From positions 124,001-188,000 of the forward strand of contig NZ_JAOVAM010000004.1 of NCBI RefSeq assembly GCF_029850875.1: a stretch of DNA of 64,000 nucleotides, written 5' to 3'. Both the position numbers and the translations under genes were made by a program. The stretch is from Rothia similimucilaginosa (lineage in GTDB: Bacteria > Actinomycetota > Actinomycetes > Actinomycetales > Micrococcaceae). Under the pieces are notes generated by a model that ran no database searches, was not told where the DNA came from, and saw only the letters and a list, made by a program, of their open reading frames with translations. Position 1 is the stretch's first letter. The number at the start of each line of letters is the position of its first letter. Of the stretch, positions 18,755 through 29,698 are shown one piece after another.

Positions 18755-19225
18755 TTACCAGCGGTAGTGTGCGAAGGCCTTGTTGGACTCGGCCATCTTG
18801 TGAGTGTCCTCGCGACGCTTCACAGCGGCACCAAGACCATTGGATGCATCCAGGATCTCGTTCATCAGACGCTCAGTCATGGTCTTCTCGCGGCGCTGCT
18901 TGGAGAAGCCAACGAGCCAGCGAAGAGCCAGAGCGGTGGAACGGCCGGGGCGAACCTCAACCGGAACCTGGTAGGTTGCACCGCCGACGCGGCGGGAGCG
19001 AACCTCGAGAGAAGGCTTGATGTTGTCCATAGCCTTCTTCAGAGTTGCGACCGGGTCAGAACCGGTCTTCTTCTCGACGCCCTCGAGGGCACCGTAGACG
19101 ATGCGCTCTGCGACGGACTTCTTGCCGTCCAGCAGAACCTTGTTGATCAGCTGGGTGACCAGAGCAGAACCGTAAACAGGATCGTTTACGAGGGGACGCT
19201 TGGGAGCGGGACCCTTACGAGGCAT
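18755..19225 (-). CDS. rpsG: 30S ribosomal protein S7
   Basis: Primary assembly protein of the small-subunit head. 156 residues starting [20 protein letters not shown], with [26 protein letters not shown] in the centre. The ATG shares one base with the rpsL stop, so the pair is translationally coupled. Confidence 0.98.
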   Translation of the reverse strand: MPRKGPAPKRPLVNDPVYGSALVTQLINKVLLDGKKSVAERIVYGALEGVEKKTGSDPVATLKKAMDNIKPSLEVRSRRVGGATYQVPVEVRPGRSTALALRWLVGFSKQRREKTMTERLMNEILDASNGLGAAVKRREDTHKMAESNKAFAHYRW

Positions 19226-19599
19226 TACTTCTTCTCCTTCTTAGCGCCGTAGCGGGAGCGAGCCTGGCCGCGACCCTTAACACCCTGGGTATCCAGAGCG
19301 CCACGAACGATCTTGTAGCGAACACCGGGGAGGTCCTTCACACGACCACCGCGAACGAGCACAATCGAGTGCTCCTGCAGGTTGTGACCCTCACCGGGAA
19401 TGTATGCGGTAACCTCGACGCCGCCGTTGAGCTTGACACGAGCGACCTTACGCAGTGCCGAGTTCGGCTTCTTCGGGGTGGTGGTGTACACACGGGTGCA
19501 CACGCCACGCTTCATGGGGTTGCCCTTCAGTGCGGGCGCCTTGGTCTTAACGACCTTGGGAGTCCGGCCCTTACGGACCAGCTGCTGAATAGTAGGCAC
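19225..19599 (-). CDS. rpsL: 30S ribosomal protein S12
   Basis: Decoding-centre protein, target of streptomycin resistance mutations. 124 residues, [17 protein letters not shown] at the start. The two resistance loops read [11 protein letters not shown] and [11 protein letters not shown], i.e. the wild-type, drug-sensitive form. First gene of the str operon; its promoter lies within 19600-19830. Confidence 0.98.
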   Translation of the reverse strand: MPTIQQLVRKGRTPKVVKTKAPALKGNPMKRGVCTRVYTTTPKKPNSALRKVARVKLNGGVEVTAYIPGEGHNLQEHSIVLVRGGRVKDLPGVRYKIVRGALDTQGVKGRGQARSRYGAKKEKK

Positions 19600-20184
19600 G
19601 TTTTCTCCGTTGCTTGATCGGGTTCCTCGTTAGAAAATCCCGTATAAACTTACTGGCCCCCATCACGTTGGATGGGTGCTCTCGGTTATCAGAAACGCTC
19701 GGATGCATATCCGGTTGGTTTCTATAGGTTCCTCGACATCTCGGCGAGTTCTCAGGGCTAAAATTCCCCACCTTCAGAGGTGAAAAAGTTTTTGGGCACG
19801 CTTAAAAATGGCATTTAGGTGTCAGCAAAAAGCAACACCAAAGGACGGTATCCATACTGCCATTGATTCATCATGCCCGTACCCTCGGGAAATATCCCGC
19901 GTAAACCCACCGGGGGTGGATCCTTGTGCACCGAGCTCAAGTACTTCGCATAAGACTATACAGGTTAAATCCCACTTAATCTAGCGCCAGAGCGGGGATT
20001 CTTTGCTTTTAAGCCCCTACCTAAGAGCAAAAGCTGATGATGTGCCTCACTTAAATTACATTATTGGGATTTACTGCTCCCCCACTGCCTCTTCGGCTCG
20101 CTCTGTTTCTTTTGCCTCCTTGGAGTAAGTTAAAGCAGAAGACCACCCAGAACCCTCTCGATGATTCTCGGCAGCATCAACAGA
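19600..20184. other. Upstream region of the str operon, no gene
   Basis: About 580 nt holding the rpsL leader and promoter on the minus strand. No tRNA, small gene or convincing -35/-10 pair could be singled out. It runs into the terminator of the ceramidase relic. Confidence 0.45.
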
Positions 20185-20222
20185 TGCGGGAGGCGAGCGC
20201 GTAGCTACATCCGCCTCCCGCA
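20185..20222 (-). terminator. Terminator-like hairpin after the ceramidase relic
   Basis: tgcgggaggcg (20185-20195) and cgcctcccgca (20212-20222), perfect 11-bp arms, about 40 nt beyond the last in-frame stop of the ceramidase pseudogene. The T-tract is weak. Confidence 0.5.
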
Positions 20223-20263
20223 AGGGAGTATCCAGTTATAGGTCCACCACAGCGGCTGCTGGG

Positions 20264-21422
20264 CTACGCCACCTGGAAGACTCGAGTCTGGCCCTCAAAC
20301 AGGGTAATAGTCTTCGAATTTTTATTGGCATTGCCGTAGTAGCGGATGCGGTACTACCCCTTATGAGTATTAGCCGACACCTTCCAGTGAACCGTCACCT
20401 GGGACGCCGAAGCTCATAATCTGCACTGGATACTTTTCCTGAATGACCGTTCCATTTTTTGCAGAGAAGAGAATGCCCTTCGGCTGCTGGCAACGCGTCT
20501 GCGCTGCACTCGGAGTGAACACCAAAGTAACCAGCATAGAGGGGCAACCAGAGCCTTCCCTATAGGCATCCCAGCCACCACCGCCATCCTCAGTGGAACC
20601 AGAACCAAACGAAGTACTCAAGAAACCCTGACAGGTGCGCTCATTATGGCCACCACCGGTGTACTTGGCATCCACGTTCATACCCGAGAAATTGAAGTAC
20701 GAAATACGCAAATCCAGCCCCTTACCCACCGGAGTACCCGCACTCTTGAGCTGAGAACGCACAGCATTAGACTGCTTCTCACCCTGAATCTTCACATTCT
20801 TGAACTGGTCATTAGTGGGACCCTGACCAGGCTTCAACCAAGTATTCGGGGAAACATCACCAGCATTAGCATTGAGCACCTCCTGATGGAAGCCCAGGGT
20901 CGTAATGTTGTACAGGCTCTGGTGCGTAATACCACCGGGGGGGGGGGCGTGTGGGTGTGAGTCACGGTAATCATAATGTTCGACTCATCGTATGCGAAGC
21001 CAAACTATGCACGGATACTCTTGACCAGTTCATCACGCAGCGACTGCCAGCCAGTCAGAGAGTCCAGGACAACAATGAGGTTGCGCTTACCGGAGGCGCG
21101 ATCCACCGTATGAAAAGCGCGAGCATACTGACGATTATGCACACCGCTGCCCTTCTGGAAAGAGTCGTCATAACCCATGAAGCCGACTTCACTGGGCTCA
21201 CCGATAACATCCGCCGCACCCGCATCTACCAGGTAGGGGGTAGCACTAGCGCTCTGAGAAACAGGGGCCGCGGTCGCAACCTGACCGGTAGAAGAACTGC
21301 GGAAGCCACAATAAGGTATGCTACACCAATGCAAGCAAGAGAGTGGGTGGGCGCCTTAAAACGCGAAAAACAGAGGAGTGCTTTCGCTCCCCTGCAGACA
21401 TAGAAGAATCCTGTTCAGACAT
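20264..21422 (-). pseudogene. Neutral ceramidase, multiply broken
   Basis: Remains of a neutral/alkaline ceramidase (EC 3.5.1.23), an enzyme that splits ceramide into sphingosine and fatty acid. Coding segments in order: MSEQDSSMSAGERKHSS with a membrane anchor (TLLLALV, then AYLIVASAVLL in another frame); YLVDAGAADVIGEPSEVGFM and GVHNRQYARAF; NIMITVTHTHT with the zinc-site HTH; THQSLYNITTLGFHQE; NAGDVSPNTWLKPGQGPTND with the nucleophile Ser context; GSGSTEDGGG; and, at the end, VTVHWKVSANTHKG, then YRIRYYGNANKN and FEGQTRVFQVA up to the stop at 20264. Damage: two frameshifts near 21300-21335, TAG at 21005-21007, a frameshift at the C11 run (20937-20947), deletions of roughly 150 and 190 codons, and TAG near 20343. 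About 385 codons remain of about 700. Confidence 0.85.
20937..20947. repeat. Run of 11 G (C on coding strand) in the ceramidase relic
   Basis: Eleven consecutive G on the plus strand, just downstream of the conserved THTHT codons. Twelve would restore the frame into GGITHQSLYN, so the present length is a frameshift. The run itself probably arose after decay began, since intact family members have only Gly/Pro codons here. Confidence 0.8.
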
Positions 21423-21826
21423 CTGAGATTGAGATGCTCCGGAAAGCAGTCGGGTACCGCGAAAATCACCCGTACGGAAGTGATTGGAGCGATATGCATG
21501 CCTTCAAGACTATAACCTAACCAAAAGGCTTTCCAGTTGAATTCGCATTGCTCAAATCAAGAATGTTTATTCTACATAAACTTCAAATAAAAACGAGTCA
21601 ACATTCTATATATTGCAGTCCTGGTGTGTCTTCTAGGGAGATGGGGAATATTTGACTGACACCTAATTTCTTGCGCAGTCAAGTAATTTTCCCATTATAA
21701 AAAATAATGCACTTCAATATTTTTATAAATAAATTCACCCACTAGGCATAGAATATACAACCTCATATTGAAGGATAAAGAGTATTATAGCCACGCTTAA
21801 AAGAATCCTCCACCCCTCATAAAACA
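21423..21826. other. AT-rich intergenic block upstream of the ceramidase relic
   Basis: About 400 nt clearly richer in A and T than the neighbours, with no gene. It contains inverted repeats ttgactg/cagtcaa (21652-21658, 21676-21682) and gtttat/ataaac (near 21567-21584), which may be remains of the ceramidase gene's control region. Confidence 0.5.
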
Positions 21827-21865
21827 AAACGCGGATACCCGAGACAAACTCGAGTATCCGCGTTT
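21827..21865 (-). terminator. Terminator of rpoBC
   Basis: aaacgcggatac (21827-21838) pairs with gtatccgcgttt (21854-21865), extended inward by ccgag/ctcg. On the minus strand it is followed by tgttttatg. It lies about 58 nt past the rpoC stop. Confidence 0.85.
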
Positions 21866-21922
21866 CTAATGAAGACCAGGCCGGGAGTCTAAACCCTCAA
21901 CCTGCCCCTCACGGCAGAAGCC

Positions 21923-24900
21923 TTAGTCCAGACCACGACCGTACTCATCCAGCGAAACAGCCATGAAGCCGCCGTTGCCGTAAGTGTACACCTCGTTATC
22001 CATCTGGAACGCACTCTGGTAACCACCGAAAGTGTCCAGAGTCTGCATACTCTCAGCAGTAGCCTGAGCGCTGGGCTCAACCTCAATATTGTTGTAACGT
22101 GCCAGACCGGTACCGGCGGGAACCAGCTTACCGATAATCACGTTCTCCTTCAGGCCGAGCAGCGGGTCAGTCTTCGCTTCCATAGCAGCCTGAGTCAGGA
22201 CGCGGGTGGTCTCCTGGAAGGAGGCCGCCGACAGCCAGGACTCGGTAGCCAGCGAAGCCTTGGTAATACCCATCATTTCCGGACGACCAGCTGCGGGCTT
22301 CTTACCCTCAACCAGTGCCTTGCGGTTAGCAGTCTGGAAAGCAATGTTATCAACCAGCTCACCAGGCAGCAGATCGGTATCACCGGATTCAATCACGGTC
22401 ACGCGACGCAGCATCTGGCGAACAATAACCTCAACGTGCTTGTCGTGGATTTCCACACCCTGCGACTTGTACACACCCTGAACCTCGCTCACCAGGTGCT
22501 TCTGAGCCTCACGAGGACCACGAATACGCAGAACCTCCTTCGGATCAACAGAACCGGTAGCCAGCTGATCGCCAACCTGAACGTGGTCGCCATTCTGCAG
22601 CTTAGAGGCCGCACGACGCAGAACAGTGTAGGACTGAGGCTCAGAACCATCGTCCGGGGTCACCACAATCTTGTAGGACTTCTCGGTATCCTCAATGGTC
22701 ACGCGACCGGAGACCTCAGAAATCGGGGCAACACCCTTGGGAGTACGAGCCTCGAACAGCTCCTGAATACGGGGCAGACCCTGAGTAATATCGTCAGCCG
22801 AAGCCACACCACCGGTGTGGAAGGTACGCATGGTCAGCTGGGTACCGGGCTCACCAATCGACTGAGCCGCAATAATACCAACAGCCTCACCAATGTCCAC
22901 CAGAACGTTCGAAGCCATCGAACGACCATAGCACAGTGCACACACACCAATAGCAGACTCACAGGTCAGAACCGAACGGACGCGAACTTCCTTCACGCCT
23001 GCCTTGAAGAGCTTCTCAATGAGCTCATCAGAGACATCGGAACCCGCGGCAGCCAGAACGTTACCAGACTCATCATTCACATCCACCGCAAGGGTACGAC
23101 CGTGAATCGAAGTCTCGACGTCCGGGTGCAGACCGCCGTCCTCATCAATCAGAGGCAGAACCAGACCACGGCGGGTGCCACAGTCGTGCTCACGAACGAT
23201 AACATCCTGAGAAACGTCCACCAAACGACGGGTCAAGTAACCCGAGTTAGCGGTACGCAGCGCGGTATCAGCCAGACCCTTACGTGCACCGTGGGTTGCG
23301 ATAAAGTACTCCAGAACCGACAGGCCTTCACGGTACGAGGACTTAATCGGGCGAGGCATAATCTCACCCTTCGGGTTCGACACCAGACCACGGATACCCG
23401 CAATCTGACGGACCTGCATCCAGTTACCACGTGCACCGGAGGTCACCATACGGTAAATAGTGTTCAGACCACCGTGAGAGCTCAAGTTCTCACGCATAGC
23501 CTCTGCAACCACGTCGGTAGCCTCGGTCCAAACCTTGATCAATTCCTGACGACGCTCTTCGTCATCGATGGTACCGATCTCGAAGTCATCCTGAATTGCA
23601 GCAGCCTGCTTCTCGTAGCGCTCCATAATTGCCGGCTTCTCAGAAGGAGTAGCAATATCGGAAACAGCCACGGTCACGCCTGAACGGGAAGCCCAGTAGA
23701 AACCGGAGTTCTTCAGGTTGTCTAGCGCACGAGCCACAACATCCATCGGGTAACGCTCAGCCAGATCATTAATCAGGCTACCCAGGCCCTTCTTATCTGC
23801 CACGCCAGAGAACCAGGGGTAATCCTTCGGCAGAGCCTGGTTGAACAGAACCTGACCAACGGTGCAGTCCAGCAGCACAGAATCGCCGGGCTGGTAGCCC
23901 TCCGGTGCTTCCCAATCCTCGGGGGCAACGAACTGGTCACCATCAAGGCGAATCTTCACCTTGGTGTACAGCTCAATCTCGTGACGATCCATCGCCATCA
24001 GAGCCTCAGCCACCGAGGAGAATGCGTGACCCTCGTTCTTCTGACCATCGCGGGAGCTAGTCAGGTGGTACAGACCAATGATCATATCCTGCGAAGGGAC
24101 AGCCACAGGGCGGCCATCCGAAGGCTTCAGGATGTTGTTCGAGGACAGCATGAGGATACGAGCCTCAGCCTGAGCCTCGGGAGATAGCGGCAGGTGAACT
24201 GCCATCTGGTCACCGTCGAAGTCAGCGTTGAACGCGGAGCAAACCAGCGGGTGCAGCTGAATAGCCTTACCCTCAACCAGCTTCGGCTCAAACGCCTGAA
24301 TACCGAGACGGTGCAGGGTAGGTGCACGGTTCAGCAGAACCGGGTGCTCAGCAATAACCTCTTCCAGAACGTCCCAAACCTGCGGGCGGAAACGCTCAAC
24401 CATACGCTTAGCGCTCTTAATGTTCTGAGCGTGGCTCAGCTCCACCAAACGCTTCATAACGAAGGGCTTGAACAGCTCCAGTGCCATCTGCTTGGGCAGA
24501 CCACACTGGTGCATCTGCAGCTGAGGACCAACCACAATCACGGAACGACCCGAGTAATCAACACGCTTACCGAGCAGGTTCTGACGGAAACGACCCTGCT
24601 TACCCTTCAGCATGTCAGACAGAGACTTCAGGGGGCGGTTACCGGGGCCGGTCACCGGGCGACCACGACGACCGTTATCGAACAGCGAGTCCACAGCTTC
24701 CTGCAGCATACGCTTCTCGTTGTTCACGATAATCTCGGGAGCACCCAGCTCCAGCAGACGCTTCAAACGGTTGTTACGGTTAATCACACGACGGTACAGG
24801 TCGTTCAGGTCGGAAGTCGCGAAGCGGCCACCGTCCAGCTGAACCATCGGGCGCAGTTCCGGCGGAATAACCGGAACAACATCCAGGACCATACCCAGCG

Positions 24901-25825
24901 GGGAGTTATTAGTGGTCAGGAAGGCGTTAACAACCTTCAGACGCTTCAGAGCGCGGGTCTTCTTCTGACCCTTACCGGTCTGAATGATCTCCTTCAGAGC
25001 CTCAGACTCAGCCTCCAGGTCGAAGGACTCCAGACGCTTCTTAATAGCCTCTGCGCCCATTGCACCCTCAAAGTACAGGCCGTACTTATCAATCATGGAA
25101 CGGTACAGAGCCTCGTCACCCTCAAGGTCAGCGACCTTCAGGTTCTTGAAGCGATCCCATACACGATCCAGGTGCTCAGCCTCACGCTCGTAACGCTTAC
25201 GCACCGACGCGAGCTGACGCTCAGCGTTATCACGCAGCTTACGCTTCTCAGCAGCCTTGCCGCCCTCTGCCTCAATACGAGCCAGCTCCGCCTCAACCTC
25301 ACGGCTAATAGCGTTCACATCAGCGTTCAGAGCAGCCTCAAGCTCTTGCTTCTCGCGGTCGTGAGCAGCCTGCAGCATCGGCAGGTCCTCGTGACGAGCT
25401 TCCTCATCAACCTTAGTGATCATGTACGCAGCGAAGTAAATGACCTTCTCCAGGTCCTTCGGAGCCAGATCCAGCAGGTAACCCAGACGGGAAGGAACAC
25501 CCTTGAAGTACCAAATGTGGGTAACAGGAGCAGCCAGCTCAATGTGACCCATACGCTCACGACGTACCTTAGAGCGGGTCACCTCAACACCACAGCGCTC
25601 ACACACAATGCCCTTGAAGCGTACGCGCTTATACTTACCGCAGTAGCACTCCCAGTCCTTGGTGGGGCCGAAGATACGCTCGTCGAAGAGACCGTCCTTT
25701 TCGGGCTTCAGGGTACGGTAGTTGATGGTCTCGGGCTTCTTAACCTCACCAAAAGACCAACGACGGATGTCGTCGGCGGTGGCGAGGCCAATTCGCATCA
25801 AACCAAGCGAAGATTCGTTGGACAT
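21923..25825 (-). CDS. rpoC: RNA polymerase subunit beta'
   Basis: Catalytic subunit of RNA polymerase. 1300 residues, the usual actinobacterial length. The N-terminal zinc site reads [20 protein letters not shown] (about 60-79), and the absolutely conserved catalytic [12 protein letters not shown] with its three Asp is present. The second Cys-rich zinc site is in the [14 protein letters not shown] and CALCYG segments. The ATG at 25825 begins [15 protein letters not shown]. It follows rpoB after a 110-nt gap that contains a strong hairpin. Confidence 0.98.
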   Translation of the reverse strand: MSNESSLGLMRIGLATADDIRRWSFGEVKKPETINYRTLKPEKDGLFDERIFGPTKDWECYCGKYKRVRFKGIVCERCGVEVTRSKVRRERMGHIELAAPVTHIWYFKGVPSRLGYLLDLAPKDLEKVIYFAAYMITKVDEEARHEDLPMLQAAHDREKQELEAALNADVNAISREVEAELARIEAEGGKAAEKRKLRDNAERQLASVRKRYEREAEHLDRVWDRFKNLKVADLEGDEALYRSMIDKYGLYFEGAMGAEAIKKRLESFDLEAESEALKEIIQTGKGQKKTRALKRLKVVNAFLTTNNSPLGMVLDVVPVIPPELRPMVQLDGGRFATSDLNDLYRRVINRNNRLKRLLELGAPEIIVNNEKRMLQEAVDSLFDNGRRGRPVTGPGNRPLKSLSDMLKGKQGRFRQNLLGKRVDYSGRSVIVVGPQLQMHQCGLPKQMALELFKPFVMKRLVELSHAQNIKSAKRMVERFRPQVWDVLEEVIAEHPVLLNRAPTLHRLGIQAFEPKLVEGKAIQLHPLVCSAFNADFDGDQMAVHLPLSPEAQAEARILMLSSNNILKPSDGRPVAVPSQDMIIGLYHLTSSRDGQKNEGHAFSSVAEALMAMDRHEIELYTKVKIRLDGDQFVAPEDWEAPEGYQPGDSVLLDCTVGQVLFNQALPKDYPWFSGVADKKGLGSLINDLAERYPMDVVARALDNLKNSGFYWASRSGVTVAVSDIATPSEKPAIMERYEKQAAAIQDDFEIGTIDDEERRQELIKVWTEATDVVAEAMRENLSSHGGLNTIYRMVTSGARGNWMQVRQIAGIRGLVSNPKGEIMPRPIKSSYREGLSVLEYFIATHGARKGLADTALRTANSGYLTRRLVDVSQDVIVREHDCGTRRGLVLPLIDEDGGLHPDVETSIHGRTLAVDVNDESGNVLAAAGSDVSDELIEKLFKAGVKEVRVRSVLTCESAIGVCALCYGRSMASNVLVDIGEAVGIIAAQSIGEPGTQLTMRTFHTGGVASADDITQGLPRIQELFEARTPKGVAPISEVSGRVTIEDTEKSYKIVVTPDDGSEPQSYTVLRRAASKLQNGDHVQVGDQLATGSVDPKEVLRIRGPREAQKHLVSEVQGVYKSQGVEIHDKHVEVIVRQMLRRVTVIESGDTDLLPGELVDNIAFQTANRKALVEGKKPAAGRPEMMGITKASLATESWLSAASFQETTRVLTQAAMEAKTDPLLGLKENVIIGKLVPAGTGLARYNNIEVEPSAQATAESMQTLDTFGGYQSAFQMDNEVYTYGNGGFMAVSLDEYGRGLD

Positions 25826-25871
25826 ATCGGTCCTAATCTCTTTCTGTAAGTTTCTGAAGACTTAGGTTAGC

Positions 25872-25919
25872 GGGTGGGAACCCCACAACGCACGCGAGCG
25901 CATACGGGGTTCCCCACCC
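25872..25919 (-). other. Hairpin in the rpoB-rpoC gap
   Basis: gggtgggaacccc (25872-25884) pairs with ggggttccccaccc (25906-25919), one bulged base, 21-nt loop. There is no T-run, and rpoC depends on read-through from rpoB, so this is more likely an RNA processing or attenuation element than a terminator. Confidence 0.6.
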
Positions 25920-25935
25920 TAGAAGGAGGCGGTGC

Positions 25936-28900
25936 TTATGCCTCGTCGACGGAGCTAGGCTCGTCGTGGGTCAGGCTTACGCCCATATCTTCTGCTGCCC
26001 GGAAGCCTTCTTCCTCCGAGTCGCTCATCTCAATAGTCTTGCCGTCGGTGGAGAGCACCTCGACGTTCAGGCACAGAGACTGCATTTCCTTGATAAGAAC
26101 CTTGAAGGATTCGGGGATACCCGGCTCAGGGATGTTCTCGCCCTTCACAATAGCCTCGTAAACCTTCACACGGCCCGCCACGTCATCGGACTTGACGGTC
26201 AGGATTTCCTGCAGGGTGTATGCGGCGCCGTATGCCTCCAGCGCCCACACTTCCATCTCACCGAAGCGCTGACCACCGAACTGCGCCTTACCACCCAGGG
26301 GCTGCTGGGTAATCATCGAGTACGGACCGGTGGAACGAGCGTGAATCTTGTCATCCACCAGGTGGTGCAGCTTCAGGATGTACTGGTAACCAACCGAAAT
26401 CGGGTCCGGGAACGGCTCACCGGAACGGCCGTCAATCAGACGTGCCTTACCGGAGCGGTTGATCAGACGGTCACCATCGCGGTTCGGGTTTGAGTGATCC
26501 ATGAGGTCAAACAGCTCGTCCTCGTGGGCACCGTCAAACACCGGGGTTGCCAGGCGGGTCGGGCCGGATTCCTTCGGGAAGTTCGGCATGTGCTTGAGCC
26601 ACTCGGGCTCGCCTTCAATCTTCCAACCCTGCTTAGCCAGCCAACCGGTGTGGACTTCCAGAACCTGACCAATGTTCATACGACCGGGCACACCCAGCGG
26701 GTTCAGGATAACGTCCACGGGGGTACCGTCTTCCAGGAAGGGCATATCCTCGATCGGAAGGATCTTGGAAATAACACCCTTGTTACCGTGGCGGCCTGCA
26801 AGCTTGTCGCCGTCGGTAATCTTACGCTTCTGAGCCACGTACACACGGACCAGCTGGTTCACACCCGGGGGCAGATCGTCCTCATCATTGCTCTCGCGGT
26901 CGAAGATGCGGATACCAATGACGGTACCGGACTCGCCGTGAGGGACCTTCAGAGAGGTGTCACGAACCTCGCGAGACTTCTCACCGAAGATTGCGCGCAA
27001 CAGGCGCTCCTCGGGGGTCAGCTCGGTCTCGCCCTTAGGAGTGACCTTACCAACGAGGATGTCGCCAGCCTCAACTTCAGCACCGATGTGAATGATGCCG
27101 CGCTCGTCCAGAGCCGAGAGAACGTCCTCGGACACGTTCGGGATGTCGCGGGTAATCTCCTCGGGGCCCAGCTTGGTGTCGCGAGCGTCAATCTCGTGCT
27201 CCTCAATGTGGATCGAGGTCAGCACGTCCTCAGAAACCATGCGTTGGGAGAGGATGATCGCATCCTCGTAGTTCAGGCCTTCCCACGGCATATATGCCAC
27301 GAGCAGGTTCTTACCCAGTGCCAGCTCACCACCGTCGGTGGAGGGGCCGTCAGCAATAACGTCGCGGTATTCGACGCGCTGGCCTTCCTTCACCACAACG
27401 CGCTGGTTGTAGCAGTTACCCGGGTTCGAACGGGAGAACTTCATAATCGGGTAGGTGGAGACAGAGCCGTCGTCGTTACGGACGATAACGGTCTTAGCGT
27501 CAACGGAGGAAACCACACCGGGCTTCTTCGCGAGCACAGAGTCACCGGAATCCAGTGCTGCATACTTCTCCATACCGGTACCAACCACGGGAGCCTCAGA
27601 CTCCAGCAGGGGCACAGCCTGACGCTGCATGTTAGCACCCATCAGTGCTCGGTTAGCGTCATCATGCTCCAGGTAAGGAATCAGGGCGGTAGCCACAGAC
27701 ACCATCTGACGCGGGGAAACGTCCATGTACTGCACGGCGCCGGGAGCAACCATAACAGCTTCACCAGAACCGTCACCCGCACGGCAGAGAACCTCATTCT
27801 CAGCGAAGGTGCGGTCGGGGTTCAGCGGTGCGTTTGCCTGTGCGATAACGACGGACTTCTCGTCGTCAGCGGTTAGGTAGCGGACCTCGTCGGTCACGCG
27901 GCCGTCAGTTACCACGCGGTAGGGAGTCTCAATGAAACCGAAGGAGTTGATACGACCGTAGGTTGCCAGCGAACCAATCAGACCAATGTTCGGGCCTTCA
28001 GGAGTTTCAATGGGGCACATACGACCGTAGTGCGAGGGATGGACGTCTCGAACTTCCATGCCTGCACGGTCACGGGACAGACCGCCCGGGCCCAGTGCGG
28101 ACAGACGACGCTTGTGGGTCAGACCTGCCAGCGGGTTGTTCTGGTCCATGAACTGCGACAGCTGAGAGGTACCGAAGAACTCCTTGATAGCTGCCACGAC
28201 GGGGCGGATGTTCACCAGGGACTGCGGGGTGATAGCGTCCACATCCTGGGTGGTCATGCGCTCACGAACCACGCGCTCCATACGAGACAGACCGGTACGG
28301 ATCTGGTTCTCAATAAGCTCACCCACGGTGCGGATACGGCGGTTGCCGAAGTGGTCAATATCGTCGATATCGATCTTGAGGGAGATTTCCTCGCCGTCAC
28401 GGACGCCGGGGATGGTGGTCTCACCTGCGTGCAGAGCGCAGAGGTAACGAATCATCTGAGCGATGTCGTCCTGGCTCAGAACGGAAGCCTCGGGGGAATC
28501 CATGGGAACGTCCACACCGAGCTTACGGTTCAGCTTGTAACGACCAACCTTCGCCAGGTCGTAGCGGCGCGGGGTGAAGTACATGTTGTCCAGCAGACCC
28601 TGAGCCGCTTCAACCGTCGGGGGTTCGCCCGGACGCAGCTTGCGGTAGATATCCAGCAGAGCCTCGTCGCGGTCCTTAACGGAGTCCTTCTCCAGGGTTG
28701 CACGGATGGAGTCGTACTGACCGAACTCAGCCAGAATCTTAGACTCGGTCCAGCCCAGAGCCTTCAGCAGAACAGTCACAGACTGCTTACGCTTACGGTC
28801 CAGACGCACGCCTACCTGATCGCGCTTATCAATCTCAAGCTCGAACCATGCACCGCGGGAAGGAATCACGCGGGCAGAGTAAATGTCCTTATCTGAGGTA

Positions 28901-29442
28901 CGGTCCGGAGCCTTCTCAAAGTAAGCACCGGGGGAACGCACCAGCTGAGAAACGACCACACGCTCAGTACCGTTAATAACGAAGGTACCAGCCTCGGTCA
29001 TCAGGGGGAAGTCGCCCATGAACAGGGTCTGCTGCTTGACCTCGCCAGTAGCGAGGTTCATGAATTCAGCCTTGATGTACAGCGGAGCCGAGTAGGTTGC
29101 GTCGCGGTCCTTGCACTCCTCAACAGAGTACTTGGGGTCAGCAAACTCAGGCTCAGAGAAGGAGAGCTGCATAGTCTCCTGGAAGTCACGAATCGGGGAG
29201 ATTTCTTCAAAAATCTCAGCCAGACCGGACTGAGCGGGGACAGAATTGTCACCTGCAGCCTGTGCCTTTTCCAGACGCTCCACCCAGCGCTCGTTACCCA
29301 CGAGGCGGTCGAAGCTATCGGTCTGGATAGCAAGCAGGTTGGGAACCTTCAGTGGTTCATTAATCTTCGCGAATGAAATTCGGCGGGAGACGTTCTCCGC
29401 ACCGTTAGCGGCATCATGATTCGAGGTGCTCGAAGCGACCAA
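25936..29442 (-). CDS. rpoB: RNA polymerase subunit beta, TTG start
   Basis: Catalytic subunit of RNA polymerase. 1168 residues. The frame begins at TTG (29440-29442), giving [17 protein letters not shown], the start conserved in Micrococcaceae; GGAAGGA lies 8 nt upstream. The rifampicin region reads [32 protein letters not shown], with Asp, His and Ser at the usual resistance positions, so it is the drug-sensitive form. Promoter and leader are in 29443-29640. Followed by rpoC. Confidence 0.98.
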   Translation of the reverse strand: MVASSTSNHDAANGAENVSRRISFAKINEPLKVPNLLAIQTDSFDRLVGNERWVERLEKAQAAGDNSVPAQSGLAEIFEEISPIRDFQETMQLSFSEPEFADPKYSVEECKDRDATYSAPLYIKAEFMNLATGEVKQQTLFMGDFPLMTEAGTFVINGTERVVVSQLVRSPGAYFEKAPDRTSDKDIYSARVIPSRGAWFELEIDKRDQVGVRLDRKRKQSVTVLLKALGWTESKILAEFGQYDSIRATLEKDSVKDRDEALLDIYRKLRPGEPPTVEAAQGLLDNMYFTPRRYDLAKVGRYKLNRKLGVDVPMDSPEASVLSQDDIAQMIRYLCALHAGETTIPGVRDGEEISLKIDIDDIDHFGNRRIRTVGELIENQIRTGLSRMERVVRERMTTQDVDAITPQSLVNIRPVVAAIKEFFGTSQLSQFMDQNNPLAGLTHKRRLSALGPGGLSRDRAGMEVRDVHPSHYGRMCPIETPEGPNIGLIGSLATYGRINSFGFIETPYRVVTDGRVTDEVRYLTADDEKSVVIAQANAPLNPDRTFAENEVLCRAGDGSGEAVMVAPGAVQYMDVSPRQMVSVATALIPYLEHDDANRALMGANMQRQAVPLLESEAPVVGTGMEKYAALDSGDSVLAKKPGVVSSVDAKTVIVRNDDGSVSTYPIMKFSRSNPGNCYNQRVVVKEGQRVEYRDVIADGPSTDGGELALGKNLLVAYMPWEGLNYEDAIILSQRMVSEDVLTSIHIEEHEIDARDTKLGPEEITRDIPNVSEDVLSALDERGIIHIGAEVEAGDILVGKVTPKGETELTPEERLLRAIFGEKSREVRDTSLKVPHGESGTVIGIRIFDRESNDEDDLPPGVNQLVRVYVAQKRKITDGDKLAGRHGNKGVISKILPIEDMPFLEDGTPVDVILNPLGVPGRMNIGQVLEVHTGWLAKQGWKIEGEPEWLKHMPNFPKESGPTRLATPVFDGAHEDELFDLMDHSNPNRDGDRLINRSGKARLIDGRSGEPFPDPISVGYQYILKLHHLVDDKIHARSTGPYSMITQQPLGGKAQFGGQRFGEMEVWALEAYGAAYTLQEILTVKSDDVAGRVKVYEAIVKGENIPEPGIPESFKVLIKEMQSLCLNVEVLSTDGKTIEMSDSEEEGFRAAEDMGVSLTHDEPSSVDEA

Positions 29443-29698
29443 AATGGGGATCCTTCCACAGACATGTCTGTTAGCAATCAGCCTCCCGGCGACATTACCG
29501 GCGACACGACAACCTCAGCCCCCGATATAAACGGTGCTAGAAGCTATAGAGTCGGACGGAAAACGTCACCTTCAGCCCGTGCCCACCGCTATATGAAGGC
29601 ACAAAGGTTAGGGAAAGCGTAAATACTAACAATACAGGAAGAAAGCCCATCTGTCTACCACACCCGCATCAGGAGTGCAAACCTGCCACGGCATGCAC

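Noticed and set aside
24194-25849. 551-codon plus-strand frame opposite rpoC
   Set aside because: A shadow of rpoC codon usage; no ribosome binding site and a low-complexity Leu/Thr/Asn composition.
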